This document shows, one piece after another, positions 1-9,698 of a stretch of 49,852 bases of DNA. The position numbers were made by a program, and so were the translations under genes. Below the pieces are notes generated by a model, which had not been told where the DNA came from, searched no databases, and saw only the letters and a list, made by a program, of their open reading frames with translations. Each line of letters starts with the position of its first letter. The first letter of the stretch is position 1. The stretch covers positions 1 to 49,852 of the forward strand of contig NZ_JASJDK010000032.1 in assembly GCF_030065675.1 (NCBI RefSeq), in the 5' to 3' direction. The DNA is from Mastigocoleus sp. MO_188.B34 (GTDB taxonomy: Bacteria; Cyanobacteriota; Cyanobacteriia; Cyanobacteriales; Nostocaceae).

Positions 1-1870
1 TGTAGAGCGGGTGAGGAGGGGTTGGGTTTTCCCCTCCACAAAACATAAAAGAAACTGACGCTCACAAAATCAAAAAGTACGGTTTTATAAGCTTTCGAGC
101 ACAAGTTTCTTAGGATAAGTTGCGGAAGCTAACGCCGACGCTGCAGGCTCTGCAACATCTCTACAGGATTGAACTGTTCAGAAATAAAATATGATTGCTA
201 TATCTATTTAGATAAGAATCAACCTATATCTATATAAATCAAATTAAATTTTATCCATTATTATCTTCATGACTACTTGAGAATAGAGCTTGAAGTTTAA
301 CTTAACAAGGGGTATTTGGGGGGATTTAGGAGGAGATGAAAATTACTAGCCTGAAATATACTACCCTACGAAATAAATTATGATTATTAAATGGTATATT
401 TAATTGAATTATTACAAATACATATTTATCTTGATATAAGACGTTGGTTGTTAGTCAAACTATATAGTGATTAATCGTTTTGAAAGAAAATATCAATTAA
501 TTGTGTTAATTTACTTTTTTCACTAAAATAAGATTTTTGATATCGCTCTTCTTCAACAATTATTTTGCTAATTCGAGTTGACACGCAAAAAAATCATTCC
601 TCCAGTAGTTGCACTGTATTTAGGAAGTTTGTTTTTAGTACTTAAAGGTATTTCATGTGATAAATTGAGCGAAGAAAGGCAGAGTAAAGAATACTTACTT
701 ATAATTAATACCAAATAGTCGTTCTAAGCTCAGTTCTTGATTAAAAGTAAGCCTTTCCTCCCACTCCCACATGTATTTATTTTGAGAGCAGATTGCAGCC
801 TTTACAACCAAAAATGTGTTAGCAATTGGTCATAAACAAAGAAATCACACAATCTCGGAGCAATTCAGTTTTTGATTACTATTTTTTTGCACCCCGATTT
901 CTACAGACAATCTGCGACAGAAGCAACTCCTACTTAGCTGCGACTCAACAACGTCCATGCCATAAAATTATGTACGTTCGTGTGAAGCTAACAACATTGT
1001 TTTCTGTTTTAACTCCCACCAATTTATTTGCCTTGGCTTGGAAACATCAAGACTCACGTCACACCTCTAAATCAAAGCTAATATTTTCCTGGAGGAGTAA
1101 ATATTGTGTATCAAGGAACAGGAGATGAGTAGACACTATGTGACTATTTTCCACAAATCCCTGCACATTTACTGAAATAAAATTAAACTGTAAGTCTTAA
1201 GTAGAAAAAATTTAGAAATCATCTTTTTTCTCTAGCACTGGTGCCTTTATGTAAGGACAACAGTTAAAATCTACGAAATTACTCGTCATGAAAATGTTAA
1301 GAACACCTTGGTATCCTAAAATTCTTTTCTCATGTACCCTTACTTACATGCTCAAGTAGTAAAAGTTTGATTAAATATACATAACAAAATATTAATTTAA
1401 TTTAACTTTTGTAAATGTTTTTGAATTTTATAGTCATTGTCATGGAGCAAAAATGTAAAAACTAAAAAAATTAATTTTTTGAATAATTATTCACCCCCAT
1501 TCTTGCTGGCTAGTTAAATCCTTCTAGCTGGGTTAATATTGGGCTTTAATAGTTCGAATGTTAAACCAATCCAGATTGAAGAATTCAACTTAGATCCTTA
1601 GGGATTTCAAGGAAATTCTTCCGGGTATCTTACAGCGAACAAAGAGGTACCTTAAGGTGAAAGGGGACTTAAGTAATTACAAGCAAGTAAAGACAAAACA
1701 TTCCAGTCAAGAAGCTTTTGGTTTATCTCTTTAACTTAACTTAATGAATTTATTATTTTGTGTAGATGACAGTCCTTCCAAAGTTGTCTCTAATCATTTA
1801 TTTTCGATTAGAGCAACTTTTGCTACTTTACTTAAGATGACAATGATGTACTGAGGAGTCGTAAATTATT
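1..1870. other. long non-coding or degenerate region
   Basis: About 1.87 kb of AT-rich DNA with no convincing gene. It holds one copy of the GC-rich dispersed repeat (134-151, listed separately) and a 100-codon frame at 826-1128 whose translation looks random, with scattered Cys, Trp and Arg and no family resemblance. I see no clear tRNA, terminator or transposase. Its 3' end should contain the promoter of the NYN gene that follows. Such a length is large for this window and may be the remains of decayed genes or an untranslated RNA locus; I cannot tell which. Confidence 0.5.
134..151. repeat. GC-rich dispersed repeat core, copy 1
   Basis: The 18-mer GCCGACGCTGCAGGCTCT differs by one base from GCCGACGCCGCAGGCTCT found at 8341-8358 and 38278-38295. 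Its GC content stands out from the AT-rich surroundings. It belongs to a dispersed intergenic repeat type common in filamentous cyanobacteria. Confidence 0.6.
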
Positions 1871-2536
1871 ATGCAATTACTTCCACGACCTCAGAATGAT
1901 AACCAACTATCCGAAAAGTTGGACGCTGAGCAACGTTTGGAACAACCAATGCTAAAAGTCATTGAAAAACCGGAGATCGCAACTAGTTCTAGTATGATCC
2001 CAGCTCCAGGCCCAGGTTTAGGTTACCCTGAGGATTCGAGACTGCGTCAAAGAGTAGCTATTTTTATCGACGGTGCCAACCTGTTTTATGCAGCAATGCA
2101 TCTTGGATTAGAAATTGATTACACCAAACTACTACGTTGCTTGACTAGAGAACGGCATCTTCTAAGAGCTTATTTTTATACTGGTGTAGACCGAACTAAC
2201 GAAAAACAACAAGGTTTTTTGTTATGGATGAGTCGTAATGGTTATCGGGTTGTAACTAAAGAACTTGTCCAGTTCCCTGATGGTTCCAAGAAGGCAAATC
2301 TAGATGTAGAGATTGCCATAGATATGATGAACTTTGCTAGATACTGCGATACTTTGATACTACTTAGTGGAGATGGTGATTTGACCTATGTGGTGGATAA
2401 CATCACCTATCAAGGAGTTCATGTTGAGGTCGTTAGCTTATCTTCGATGACAAGTGAAAGTTTAATCAGGGTGGCTGACTTTTACACTGACTTGGAAAAT
2501 ATTAAGGGAGAAATCCAAAAAGAACCTGGAAGTTAG
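1871..2536 (+). CDS. NYN domain (LabA/DUF88-like) putative ribonuclease
   Basis: A 221-residue protein with a PIN-like NYN domain from about residue 60 to 210. The acidic residues expected for metal binding are visible: D67 in FIDGAN, D145 and D151 in KANLDVEIAIDMM, and D168 and D170 in SGDGD. NYN proteins are thought to be metal-dependent RNases; LabA of Synechococcus, the cyanobacterial name-giver, affects circadian output. The substrate here is unknown. The first 60 residues are polar and Pro-rich without a recognisable fold. The start is supported by GAGGAG at 1853-1858, twelve bases upstream. The gene stands alone, with long non-coding DNA on both sides. A second NYN protein is encoded at 15475-15999; the two share the fold but have different N-terminal ends. 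Confidence 0.9.
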   Translation: MQLLPRPQNDNQLSEKLDAEQRLEQPMLKVIEKPEIATSSSMIPAPGPGLGYPEDSRLRQRVAIFIDGANLFYAAMHLGLEIDYTKLLRCLTRERHLLRAYFYTGVDRTNEKQQGFLLWMSRNGYRVVTKELVQFPDGSKKANLDVEIAIDMMNFARYCDTLILLSGDGDLTYVVDNITYQGVHVEVVSLSSMTSESLIRVADFYTDLENIKGEIQKEPGS

Positions 2537-3381
2537 CTTATAACTTGGCAGTAATGTAAAAACTGCAACAAATAGTGAAAACTTTATAGGGGATTTATGC
2601 TAGGTTCTTATGTATCCATGGCAGAGTACTATATATGAATGCAGCAAATTTTTGCCGCATAGTAATAAATCATAAAATAGGGATTTATCAAAAATCTCAT
2701 ATTTTGCTTGTACGCTTGGGAAGAAATAAAAGCTAATATCCTTGAGGCTGTGAATAGAAATCTATCTAAATAAATTTATTTATCGACAACTGTAGACTGT
2801 TAGCAAAATAATGCATTATCCCCCCTCAAAAGCCAAAATTGCTATTTTCATAGTTATCTACGATGTGTATTTAATTACAACAAACTGTAGAAATTATAAA
2901 GACAAATAAGTTTTCAATCACTATGGGGTGTGCAGCGCATACTAGTTGAGAGTTAATTCATTCCTCTTATAAATAATCTGCATTCATTGGTAACCCGGAA
3001 TCTCAACTCAGAACTACAGTTCAAGATAAATAAGTAGGTGGGTAAAGAAATTTGTTGTTCCTTATTTCTTCGTTTATTTCAATAACAGTTCTTAGGATTA
3101 AAAATTGATTTTCTACTGAGAGTGCTTTTACTTCACCAAACTATAAGAGTGTCATGGTAGTTAACTTCTCATTGTTAATCGCCAGCAAAAAGTGCTTGTA
3201 CTCATCAATTTGTTTGGTATCGCTATCGCGACTAAACTTATTTGCCTAGATTCTAGTTCCAGAATGAGTACGTTCATAAATAAACATAACCCGGTTTTAA
3301 CAAGTAACCGGGTGATAAAAATTTATTTATCGAGCGAGGATTTTCTGAGGAAATAGGTTTGAAAAAACCAGTAAATAAAGT
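2537..3381. other. convergent intergenic region
   Basis: About 845 bases between the 3' ends of the NYN gene and the GxRPIA-repeat gene. I see no gene. An imperfect hairpin lies around 2637-2659 and a perfect 8-bp stem at 3289-3313 (listed separately). Confidence 0.5.
3289..3313 (-). terminator. hairpin, candidate terminator of the repeat-protein gene
   Basis: Perfect 8-bp stem ACCCGGTT/AACCGGGT with a 9-base loop, about 70 bases past the stop of the minus-strand gene at 3382. On the minus strand the stem is followed by a T-rich but interrupted stretch, so termination is plausible rather than clear. Confidence 0.45.
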
Positions 3382-3873
3382 CTAGTCAAGAAAACCCATT
3401 AAGTTATAGCTGTCATCAATTTCATTTGATGCTACTGGTCGGTTACCCATCACAGAATAGGTTTCTGATAATTGGATATTACTTGCAGCAATTGGACGAA
3501 TTCCAGAAAGGTTCATTGTACTTACAACCTGAATGGTATTCGCAGCAATTGGACGAACTCCCATTAGATTAACTGTTTCTACTATTTCCAAGGAACTAGT
3601 ACCAATAGGACGCGAACCGGCGATCGCCATAGTTCCTGCTACTTCGAGATCGCTGGTAGCAATTGGGCGAGTCCCAGCAACGATTAATTTACCATTTTCT
3701 TCGTTTTTGGGGTTAGATTCTTCATTTGTGGACATGTTAGCAGCTTTTCCTCCCTTATCATCTTTATTCAAAGCTTCACTTGAATTCTTTTCTACTTCCA
3801 CTTTTAATTCTTCCTTATTTTGAGTCGGTTTTTGCCTAGAACTTGCTTTTTCTTCATTGCTGCTAACGCTCAT
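3382..3873 (-). CDS. GxRPIA tandem-repeat protein, function unknown
   Basis: A 163-residue protein in two parts. Residues 1 to about 60 are very hydrophilic (Glu, Lys, Asn and Ser rich) and look disordered. Residues of about 63-163 are five consecutive 19-residue units with the pattern T-x-x-[LIVA]-x-G-x-R-P-[IV]-[AG]-[AT]-[SN]-x-[IL]-x-[LV], plus a partial sixth unit ending in YNLMGFLD. Each unit alternates hydrophobic positions as a beta strand would, and the turn G-x-R-P-[IV] is nearly invariant. There is no signal peptide, membrane segment or Cys. The start is supported by GAGGTA seven bases upstream. I do not recognise a named family; a beta-solenoid or scaffold is an inference from periodicity only. 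The gene is monocistronic and convergent with the NYN gene. Confidence 0.85.
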   Translation of the reverse strand: MSVSSNEEKASSRQKPTQNKEELKVEVEKNSSEALNKDDKGGKAANMSTNEESNPKNEENGKLIVAGTRPIATSDLEVAGTMAIAGSRPIGTSSLEIVETVNLMGVRPIAANTIQVVSTMNLSGIRPIAASNIQLSETYSVMGNRPVASNEIDDSYNLMGFLD

Positions 3874-4239
3874 AAGCTAATACCTCAAAATTGATAAATG
3901 AATTTTACTTAGGTTTTGAAAATGAAAATTTTGAAAGATTGAAATTTTACTTATTTATTAAATTTTAACTTTAAAAATCCTTGACTATATATAAGTATCT
4001 TCAAGTTTGATACATAAGTCAAACTTAATGATTAATATTTGTAAAGATTATTGTCTGTTTTTAGCATTTACAAGATGTCAATACCAATTGTAAATAAATT
4101 GGTTCGCTGAAAAAAATCAGCTTTAAGGGAGTCAGAGGTTAGAAAGTTAAGAATAGGAAAGAAGTCAGGATTCAGTTTTACTCTAAAGGGTAACAGTATT
4201 CGTTACGATGAGAAGGACTAAAAGCGTCTTAGAAATTTG
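3874..4239. other. divergent promoter region of repeat-protein gene and uvrB
   Basis: About 366 bases of AT-rich DNA between two divergent genes, which must contain both promoters. I cannot assign a -10/-35 pair or operator with confidence. Confidence 0.4.
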
Positions 4240-6237
4240 ATGGTAGACTTTTCTTTGCAAGCTCCTTTTCAACCAACAGGCGATCAACCAAAGGCAATAG
4301 CCCAACTTATTGATAGTATTAACTTTGGAAATCGTTTTCAAACTTTGCTGGGAGCTACTGGTACCGGAAAAACTCATACAGTAGCAAGAGTAATTGAGAA
4401 TATTGGTAAGCCAACTTTAGTATTAGCTCACAATAAAACCCTTGCGGCTCAACTTTGTAATGAATTAAGGGGATTTTTTCCGAAAAATGCCGTTGAATAC
4501 TTCGTCAGTTATTACGATTATTATCAACCAGAAGCCTATATCCCCGTTACCGATACTTATATTGAAAAAACTGCACAAATCAATGACGAAATTGATATGT
4601 TGCGACATTCTGCAACCCGTTCTTTATTTGAACGTCGAGATGTTGTTGTTGTAGCGTCAATTAGTTGTATTTATGGCTTAGGAATGCCAACAGAATACCT
4701 CAATGCAGCTATTCCCTTTGGGGTGGGAGTGGAAGTAAACCAACGTGAAGTTATTAGAAGTTTGGTATCAGTTCAATATAACCGTAACGACTTGGAAATG
4801 GGACGGGGACGCTTTCGAGTTCGCGGGGATGTTTTGGAAATTGGACCAGCATATGAAGATAGAATTATTCGAGTGGAATTTTTTGGTGATGAGATTGATG
4901 CGATTCGTTATGTTGATCCAATCACAGGAGAAATTCTTCAGAGTTTAGAAGCAGTAAATATCTATCCCGCACGTCACTTTGTCACTCCTAAAGATCGTTT
5001 GGAAGAAGCTTGCACTAATATTCAAACTGAATTAAAACAACACAAAGCCCAATTAGAAGAAGTCAGTAAATTACTCGAAGCACAGCGGATCGATCAACGT
5101 ACTCGCTATGACCTAGAAATGTTACGGGAGGTCGGTTATTGTAATGGGGTGGAAAATTATTCCCGACATTTGGCTGGAAGACAACCAGGAGAACCACCAG
5201 AGTGTTTAATTGATTATTTCCCTAAGGATTGGCTATTAGTCATAGATGAGTCCCATGTTAGTGTTCCCCAATTGCGGGGTATGTATAATGGCGACCAAGC
5301 TCGGAAAAAAGTGTTAATCGATCATGGTTTTCGTCTCCCTAGTGCTGCTGATAATCGTCCTTTAAAAGCTGAAGAATTCTGGTTAAAAGTAAATCAGTGC
5401 ATTTTTGTTTCGGCGACTCCAGGGAATTGGGAGATTGAAGTATCTGATGGTAATGTCATCGAACAAATTATTCGACCTACGGGTGTAGTTGACCCTGAAA
5501 TTTTTGTACGTCCTACCGAAGGTCAAATTGATGATTTGTTAGGTGAAATTAAAGACCGGATTGACTTGAATGAACGAGTATTAATTACTACGTTAACTAA
5601 GAGGATGGCAGAAGATTTAACCGAATATTTAGAAGAGAAAAATATTCGAGTTAGGTATTTACATTCAGAGATTAATTCCATCCAAAGAATAGAAATTATT
5701 CAAGACTTACGGGAAGGCCATTTTGATGTTTTAGTTGGTGTTAACCTATTACGAGAAGGCTTGGACTTGCCAGAAGTTTCTCTTGTCGCAATTTTAGATG
5801 CAGATAAAGAAGGATTTTTGCGTACCGAACGTTCGTTAATTCAAACTATTGGTCGGGCAGCGCGTCATATCCGAGGGCAGGTTATTATGTATGCCGATCG
5901 CTTAACCGATAGTATGAAAAAAGCTATTGAAGAAACCGAACGTCGCCGTAAGATTCAAACTGAATATAATCAAGAAAATAATATTACGCCCCAACCAATT
6001 ATTAAAAAGTCAAATAATGCTATTTTATCTTTCTTAGAAGTTTCCCGCAGAGTAAATCTACAGGACTTAGAAACTGTTGATGAAAATCTTAATGAATTAC
6101 CTCTAGAAGATATTCCTGACTTGATTAATAAATTGGAAGCAGAAATGAAAGAAGCGGCAAAAAACCTAGAATTTGAGGAAGCTGCGAAGTTCAGGGATAG
6201 AATTAGAAAATTGCGTGATAAATTAGTAGGACGTTAA
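4240..6237 (+). CDS. uvrB: UvrABC excinuclease subunit B
   Basis: UvrB receives damaged DNA from UvrA, verifies the lesion with its helicase-like motor and recruits UvrC for incision in nucleotide excision repair. Residue K44 lies in the Walker A motif GATGTGKT. The damage-probing beta-hairpin carries [12 protein letters not shown] at about 91-102. Helicase motifs follow, including VIDESH and TIGRAARH. The C-terminal UVR motif (about 625-660, [12 protein letters not shown]) is the UvrC/UvrA contact. The length of 665 residues is normal. A TTG just before this ATG is also in frame, but the ATG is preferred; there is no strong ribosome binding site. The gene appears monocistronic, followed by nearly 550 bases without a gene. 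Confidence 0.98.
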   Translation: MVDFSLQAPFQPTGDQPKAIAQLIDSINFGNRFQTLLGATGTGKTHTVARVIENIGKPTLVLAHNKTLAAQLCNELRGFFPKNAVEYFVSYYDYYQPEAYIPVTDTYIEKTAQINDEIDMLRHSATRSLFERRDVVVVASISCIYGLGMPTEYLNAAIPFGVGVEVNQREVIRSLVSVQYNRNDLEMGRGRFRVRGDVLEIGPAYEDRIIRVEFFGDEIDAIRYVDPITGEILQSLEAVNIYPARHFVTPKDRLEEACTNIQTELKQHKAQLEEVSKLLEAQRIDQRTRYDLEMLREVGYCNGVENYSRHLAGRQPGEPPECLIDYFPKDWLLVIDESHVSVPQLRGMYNGDQARKKVLIDHGFRLPSAADNRPLKAEEFWLKVNQCIFVSATPGNWEIEVSDGNVIEQIIRPTGVVDPEIFVRPTEGQIDDLLGEIKDRIDLNERVLITTLTKRMAEDLTEYLEEKNIRVRYLHSEINSIQRIEIIQDLREGHFDVLVGVNLLREGLDLPEVSLVAILDADKEGFLRTERSLIQTIGRAARHIRGQVIMYADRLTDSMKKAIEETERRRKIQTEYNQENNITPQPIIKKSNNAILSFLEVSRRVNLQDLETVDENLNELPLEDIPDLINKLEAEMKEAAKNLEFEEAAKFRDRIRKLRDKLVGR

Positions 6238-6788
6238 ATAGTTCATTTTTTGTTTATGGCTTTTTTACTTTTAGTAGCAATTAGAGATAAATAATTGGGA
6301 ATTGGGAGTCACTAAAATACATAAAATACAAATTTATAAGTCATATTTGTGTTTATGTTGGTTCTTTTTTTGTACAATTATTTAAATTTTTATTTTTCTA
6401 TGTGCCTACTAATTTTATTATCATAATTAGTCTAACTCTGAGTTTTTATTTAGCTATTTGTGAATCCAGTTGTCATATTTTAAACAACTTAAATAAAATT
6501 ATTTGTGTTATATTTAACTTGCTTTATTCCTAGTGGAAAGTGAGATTTTAAATAATGCTTAACACTATGATGTTTTGATATTAATACTTTTTAAGCTGTA
6601 ATTAATGTTTACTCCCTGAATTGGACTCATCGATGAAACTTTAAAGTTCAGTCAAACGTCAATTGTGTCAAGCAATAATATAATGTGTGATTTAATCTAG
6701 ATTGTGTTTCCATAGTCTAGATTAGTTGTTTGTAAAAATTAAAATCCAAATAGAAATACAAGTAAAAATAACTAAACTCCTAATTACT
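6238..6788. other. AT-rich intergenic region upstream of the lpt genes
   Basis: About 550 bases, very AT-rich, with no convincing gene. Two copies of a TTGGG[AG]-type heptamer lie at about 6296-6309. The reading frame of the next gene can be extended back to a TTG at 6726, but that stretch encodes a Lys/Ile-rich run typical of non-coding AT-rich DNA. The promoter of the lpt group should lie here. Confidence 0.45.
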
Positions 6789-7313
6789 ATGAAACTCCAC
6801 TATCAGTTATCTAAACTACAAACACATTGTTTTAAGTCGCTTTTTATACTGTCATTTGCAATTGTATGTGCAATGTCTTTCGATACTCCGTTGCGCAATA
6901 AAAAACATCCCCTTCAACTGCCAAGTGCGATCGCACAACAATCAGGTCAAGGTCAACCACTACAAATTGATGGTGACCTAATACAATATGATAGTAAAAC
7001 TCAGGTAGCAACAGCCCGTGGCAATGTGCAAATGTTGTATAAAGCACGAGGTATTCGAGCAACAGCAGCCCAAGCACAATTGTTTAATCGCGAACGTCGC
7101 ATCGTTCTTAGTGGTGATGTGTATATTTTGCAAAATGGTGCTAATAGTATCCGGGCTGAAGTCGTCACATACTTAATTGATGAAGGGCGATTTGTTGCTC
7201 AACCAAAAGCGAACCAACAAGTACGATCTGTCTACATCGTAGATGATGCCAACCCTAATAGTAACAATACTACAGCAGCACCTTCCACTCCTGGTTTTAA
7301 ACGCAGAAATTAG
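6789..7313 (+). CDS. lptA: LptA/OstA-like periplasmic LPS transport protein
   Basis: The chosen start gives 174 residues: a basic N-terminus, a hydrophobic signal segment (LFILSFAIVCAMSF), a cleavage region near PSAIAQQ, then an OstA/LptA-type domain. The domain begins with the typical pattern LQIDGDLIQYDSKTQVATARGN and repeats the beta-jellyroll rhythm in RRIVLSGDVYILQNG. LptA-type proteins form the periplasmic bridge that carries lipopolysaccharide from the inner-membrane ABC transporter to the outer membrane. The ABC ATPase gene follows about 35 bases downstream and the permease after it, which supports the assignment. The C-terminal tail is Asn/Thr/Pro rich. The upstream TTG start (6726) would put 21 Lys/Ile-rich residues before the signal peptide and is less likely. 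Confidence 0.88.
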   Translation: MKLHYQLSKLQTHCFKSLFILSFAIVCAMSFDTPLRNKKHPLQLPSAIAQQSGQGQPLQIDGDLIQYDSKTQVATARGNVQMLYKARGIRATAAQAQLFNRERRIVLSGDVYILQNGANSIRAEVVTYLIDEGRFVAQPKANQQVRSVYIVDDANPNSNNTTAAPSTPGFKRRN

Positions 7314-7348
7314 TATTGAAAACTCAATAAGGGGTGTATAAATTAGTT

Positions 7349-8077
7349 GTGAAAATTCTTTTAGATAATATACATAAATCTTACGGTAAGCGAGAGGTCG
7401 TCAAACGCGTTAATCTTTCTGTAGCGCAAGGAGAAGTGGTTGGTTTGCTCGGTCCGAATGGGGCTGGTAAAACAACGACCTTTTACATTACTTCCGGTTT
7501 AGAAAAACCAAATCAAGGAACGGTTTGGTTGGATAAGCAGGACATTACTCCCTTATCCATGCACAAACGAGCCAGACTTGGTATTGGTTATCTGGCACAG
7601 GAAGCGAGTGTTTTTCGTAACTTGAGTGTCCGGGATAATATCCTTCTAGTAATGGAGCAAACTAGCGTTCCATCGGAAGAATGGTCAATTCGCTTACAAA
7701 CTTTACTAAAGGATCTAAGTTTAGAAAAAGTCGCTAATTCTAAAGGAATTCAACTTTCTGGAGGTGAACGGCGAAGAACAGAACTAGCAAGAGCTTTAGC
7801 TGCAGGAAAGGATGGACCCAAATTTCTACTTTTAGATGAACCATTTGCTGGAGTTGATCCGATCGCAGTTGCCGAAATTCAAGAAATTGTTGCTCAATTG
7901 CGCGATCGCCACATGGGAATTCTAATTACAGATCACAATGTTCGCGAAACCCTTGCTATTACCGATCGAGCTTATATCATGCGTGAGGGAGAAATTTTAG
8001 CTTCGGGAACTCCAGAAGAACTGTATGCAAATCCTTTAGTCAAACAGTATTATTTAGGCGATAATTTTCACGTCTAG
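7349..8077 (+). CDS. lptB: LPS export ABC transporter ATPase LptB
   Basis: A 242-residue ABC ATPase that powers lipopolysaccharide extraction from the inner membrane together with the LptF/LptG permease. It shows Walker A GPNGAGKTT, the LptB-type signature LSGGERRR, Walker B FLLLDEPFAGVDP and the switch histidine in ITDHNVRE. The beginning MKILLDNIHKSYGKRE matches the family when translation starts at GTG 7349; an in-frame GTG at 7334 would add five residues. An AAGGGG sequence lies about 14 bases before 7349. It follows the lptA-like gene closely and is probably co-transcribed with it. Confidence 0.95.
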   Translation: MKILLDNIHKSYGKREVVKRVNLSVAQGEVVGLLGPNGAGKTTTFYITSGLEKPNQGTVWLDKQDITPLSMHKRARLGIGYLAQEASVFRNLSVRDNILLVMEQTSVPSEEWSIRLQTLLKDLSLEKVANSKGIQLSGGERRRTELARALAAGKDGPKFLLLDEPFAGVDPIAVAEIQEIVAQLRDRHMGILITDHNVRETLAITDRAYIMREGEILASGTPEELYANPLVKQYYLGDNFHV

Positions 8078-8415
8078 CAAACACCGGATGAAAATTAGTT
8101 CCACATTTTGGTTAAAAATTTTGTCTGATGAGTAAGGGAAAAGGCAATGGGAAATGAAGAACAAATAAAAGGTAATATAACTCGATAGTAAATATCCAAA
8201 CATTTTACTTGTCTGTCTATTTGTTTGTCATTTTTAATTAATTCCTATTGATTTACTTCCTCATTCCCAATACCCAATCTCTAATACCCAGAGGCTATGA
8301 CTATAGCTACGCTACCTACGGAGCCGTCACCTGCGGATCTGCCGACGCCGCAGGCTCTATGCCGCAAGGCGGCGGCGGGCACGAGTGCTATCCCCATCCT
8401 CAGCAACTACTACTA
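8078..8415. repeat. intergenic repeat cluster before lptF/G (copy 2 of GC-rich repeat)
   Basis: The gap contains degenerate heptamer units (around 8262-8290, of the type CCCAATA) followed by a GC-rich stretch (about 8325-8390) with the 18-mer GCCGACGCCGCAGGCTCT at 8341-8358 and short GGC/GCC repeats. An open reading frame continuous with lptF/G runs through the repeat back to 8248, but the encoded Gly/Cys-rich segment is repeat sequence and not part of the protein family. Confidence 0.65.
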
Positions 8416-9594
8416 ATGGCTAAACAAAAGTCCTTTTATACCCTAAATTCGCTACTACCATTTTCGATAATGGATCGATACCTCGCAAGCGAATTACTAC
8501 CACCATTTTTATTTGGTGTAGGGGCTTTTTCTTCTATTTTGGTATCAATTGGTGCTGTATTTGAACTAATAAGAAAGGTCGTTGAATCTGGTTTGCCCCT
8601 AACTCTTGCTGGACAAGTTTTTCTTTTAAGACTACCAGAATTCATTGTCTTAGCTTTTCCCATGTCCACGCTCCTTGCGACCTTAATGACCTATAGTCGC
8701 CTTTCCAGTCAAAGTGAATTGGTTGCTTTGCGTGGTTGCGGGGTCAGTGTCTATCGAATGGTTTTAACTGCAGTAATACTGAGTTTATTTGTAACGGGTC
8801 TTACCTTTATTTTTAATGAACAAATTGCACCAGTAGCAAAATATCAAGCAACAATAACTCTTAATAAAGCTTTAAAATCAGAAAGACCCACGTTTAAGCA
8901 AGCAAATATAATTTATCCGGAGTATCGCAGAGTCAAACAAGAGGACGGTAGTAAAGAAAAAGTTTTATCGCGTTTATTTTACGCCGATCAATTTGACGGT
9001 AACCGAATGAAAGGTTTGACAGTAATTGATCGCTCTCAAGAAGGTTTGGAAACTTTAAGTCAAATTGTTATTGCAGATTCTGGTAAATGGAATCCATCGG
9101 AAAATGTCTGGGATTTTTATGACGGTACTATATATTTGGTATCTTCTGACAGTTCCTATCGCAATATCATCAAGTTTGAACACCAAAAACTCAAATTACC
9201 CCGAACTCCGCTAGACGTAGCACAAAAAAGCCGAGATTATGGTGAGATGAATATTGCTCAAGCGTTGGAGCAATTGGAAATTGAACGTCTCAGAGGTGAC
9301 GATAGAAAGATTCAGAAACTCAAAGTTAGAATTCAAGAAAAATTTTCTTTACCTTTCGTTTGTGTAGTTTTTGGGTTGATTGGTTCGGCGCTGGGAAGCG
9401 TACCCCAAAGAAGTGGGAAAGGTACAAGTTTCGCTCTTAGCATTGTAATCATATTCACTTACTATATAGTATCTTTTTTCGCTAGTGCCTTAGGGCAAGC
9501 AGGTATTCTTTCTCCGTTTATGGCAGCTTGGACATCCAACTTTTTGTGTTTGGGTATCGGTATCTTTTTATTGATGCGAATCGCAAAACGTTAG
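8416..9594 (+). CDS. LptF/LptG family LPS export permease
   Basis: About 392 residues from this ATG. A predicted membrane segment near the N-terminus (LLPPFLFGVGAFSSILVSIGAVF) is followed by two more, a large periplasmic beta-jellyroll domain in the middle, and three C-terminal segments, the last reading FLCLGIGIFLLMRI. This is the YjgP/YjgQ topology. The protein pairs with LptB to extract lipopolysaccharide; cyanobacteria often have one such gene, so the subunit letter is left open. A second possible start is ATG 8470 (MDRYLASELL), which matches the usual family beginning well. It follows lptB after a repeat-filled gap and its 3' end faces the CBS-CP12 gene. Confidence 0.93.
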   Translation: MAKQKSFYTLNSLLPFSIMDRYLASELLPPFLFGVGAFSSILVSIGAVFELIRKVVESGLPLTLAGQVFLLRLPEFIVLAFPMSTLLATLMTYSRLSSQSELVALRGCGVSVYRMVLTAVILSLFVTGLTFIFNEQIAPVAKYQATITLNKALKSERPTFKQANIIYPEYRRVKQEDGSKEKVLSRLFYADQFDGNRMKGLTVIDRSQEGLETLSQIVIADSGKWNPSENVWDFYDGTIYLVSSDSSYRNIIKFEHQKLKLPRTPLDVAQKSRDYGEMNIAQALEQLEIERLRGDDRKIQKLKVRIQEKFSLPFVCVVFGLIGSALGSVPQRSGKGTSFALSIVIIFTYYIVSFFASALGQAGILSPFMAAWTSNFLCLGIGIFLLMRIAKR

Positions 9595-9597
9595 GTT

Positions 9598-9630
9598 CAG
9601 TTATCAGTTATCAGTTATCAGTTATCAGTT
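9598..9630. repeat. heptamer tandem repeat (CAGTTAT)4
   Basis: Four exact copies of CAGTTAT (9598-9625) plus CAGTT, four bases past the lptF/G stop. This is a classical STRR in a 3'-to-3' gap. Its units can pair with ACTGATAACT at about 9686-9697. Confidence 0.9.
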
Positions 9631-9660
9631 TTTGATTAGTGTTTCCTGGTTTTTATTTTC

Positions 9661-9695
9661 TGTTCACTGTTCACTGTTTACTGTTCACTGATAAC
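9661..9695. repeat. heptamer tandem repeat (TGTTCAC type, 5 units)
   Basis: Units TGTTCAC, TGTTCAC, TGTTTAC, TGTTCAC, TGATAAC in strict 7-base register, ending just before the stop of the minus-strand CBS-CP12 gene. This is the second STRR in the same convergent gap. Confidence 0.9.
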
Positions 9696-9698
9696 TAT

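Noticed and set aside
826-1128. 100-codon plus-strand frame as a gene
   Set aside because: The translation has random-looking composition, no recognisable motif and no ribosome binding site, and it lies in a region with no other coding signal.
3533-3823. 96-codon plus-strand frame with apparent repeats
   Set aside because: It is the antisense shadow of the GxRPIA repeat gene; its periodicity is inherited from the coding strand.
9598-9695. CRISPR array
   Set aside because: The repeats are 7 bp tandem units without spacers, and there are no cas genes in the window.
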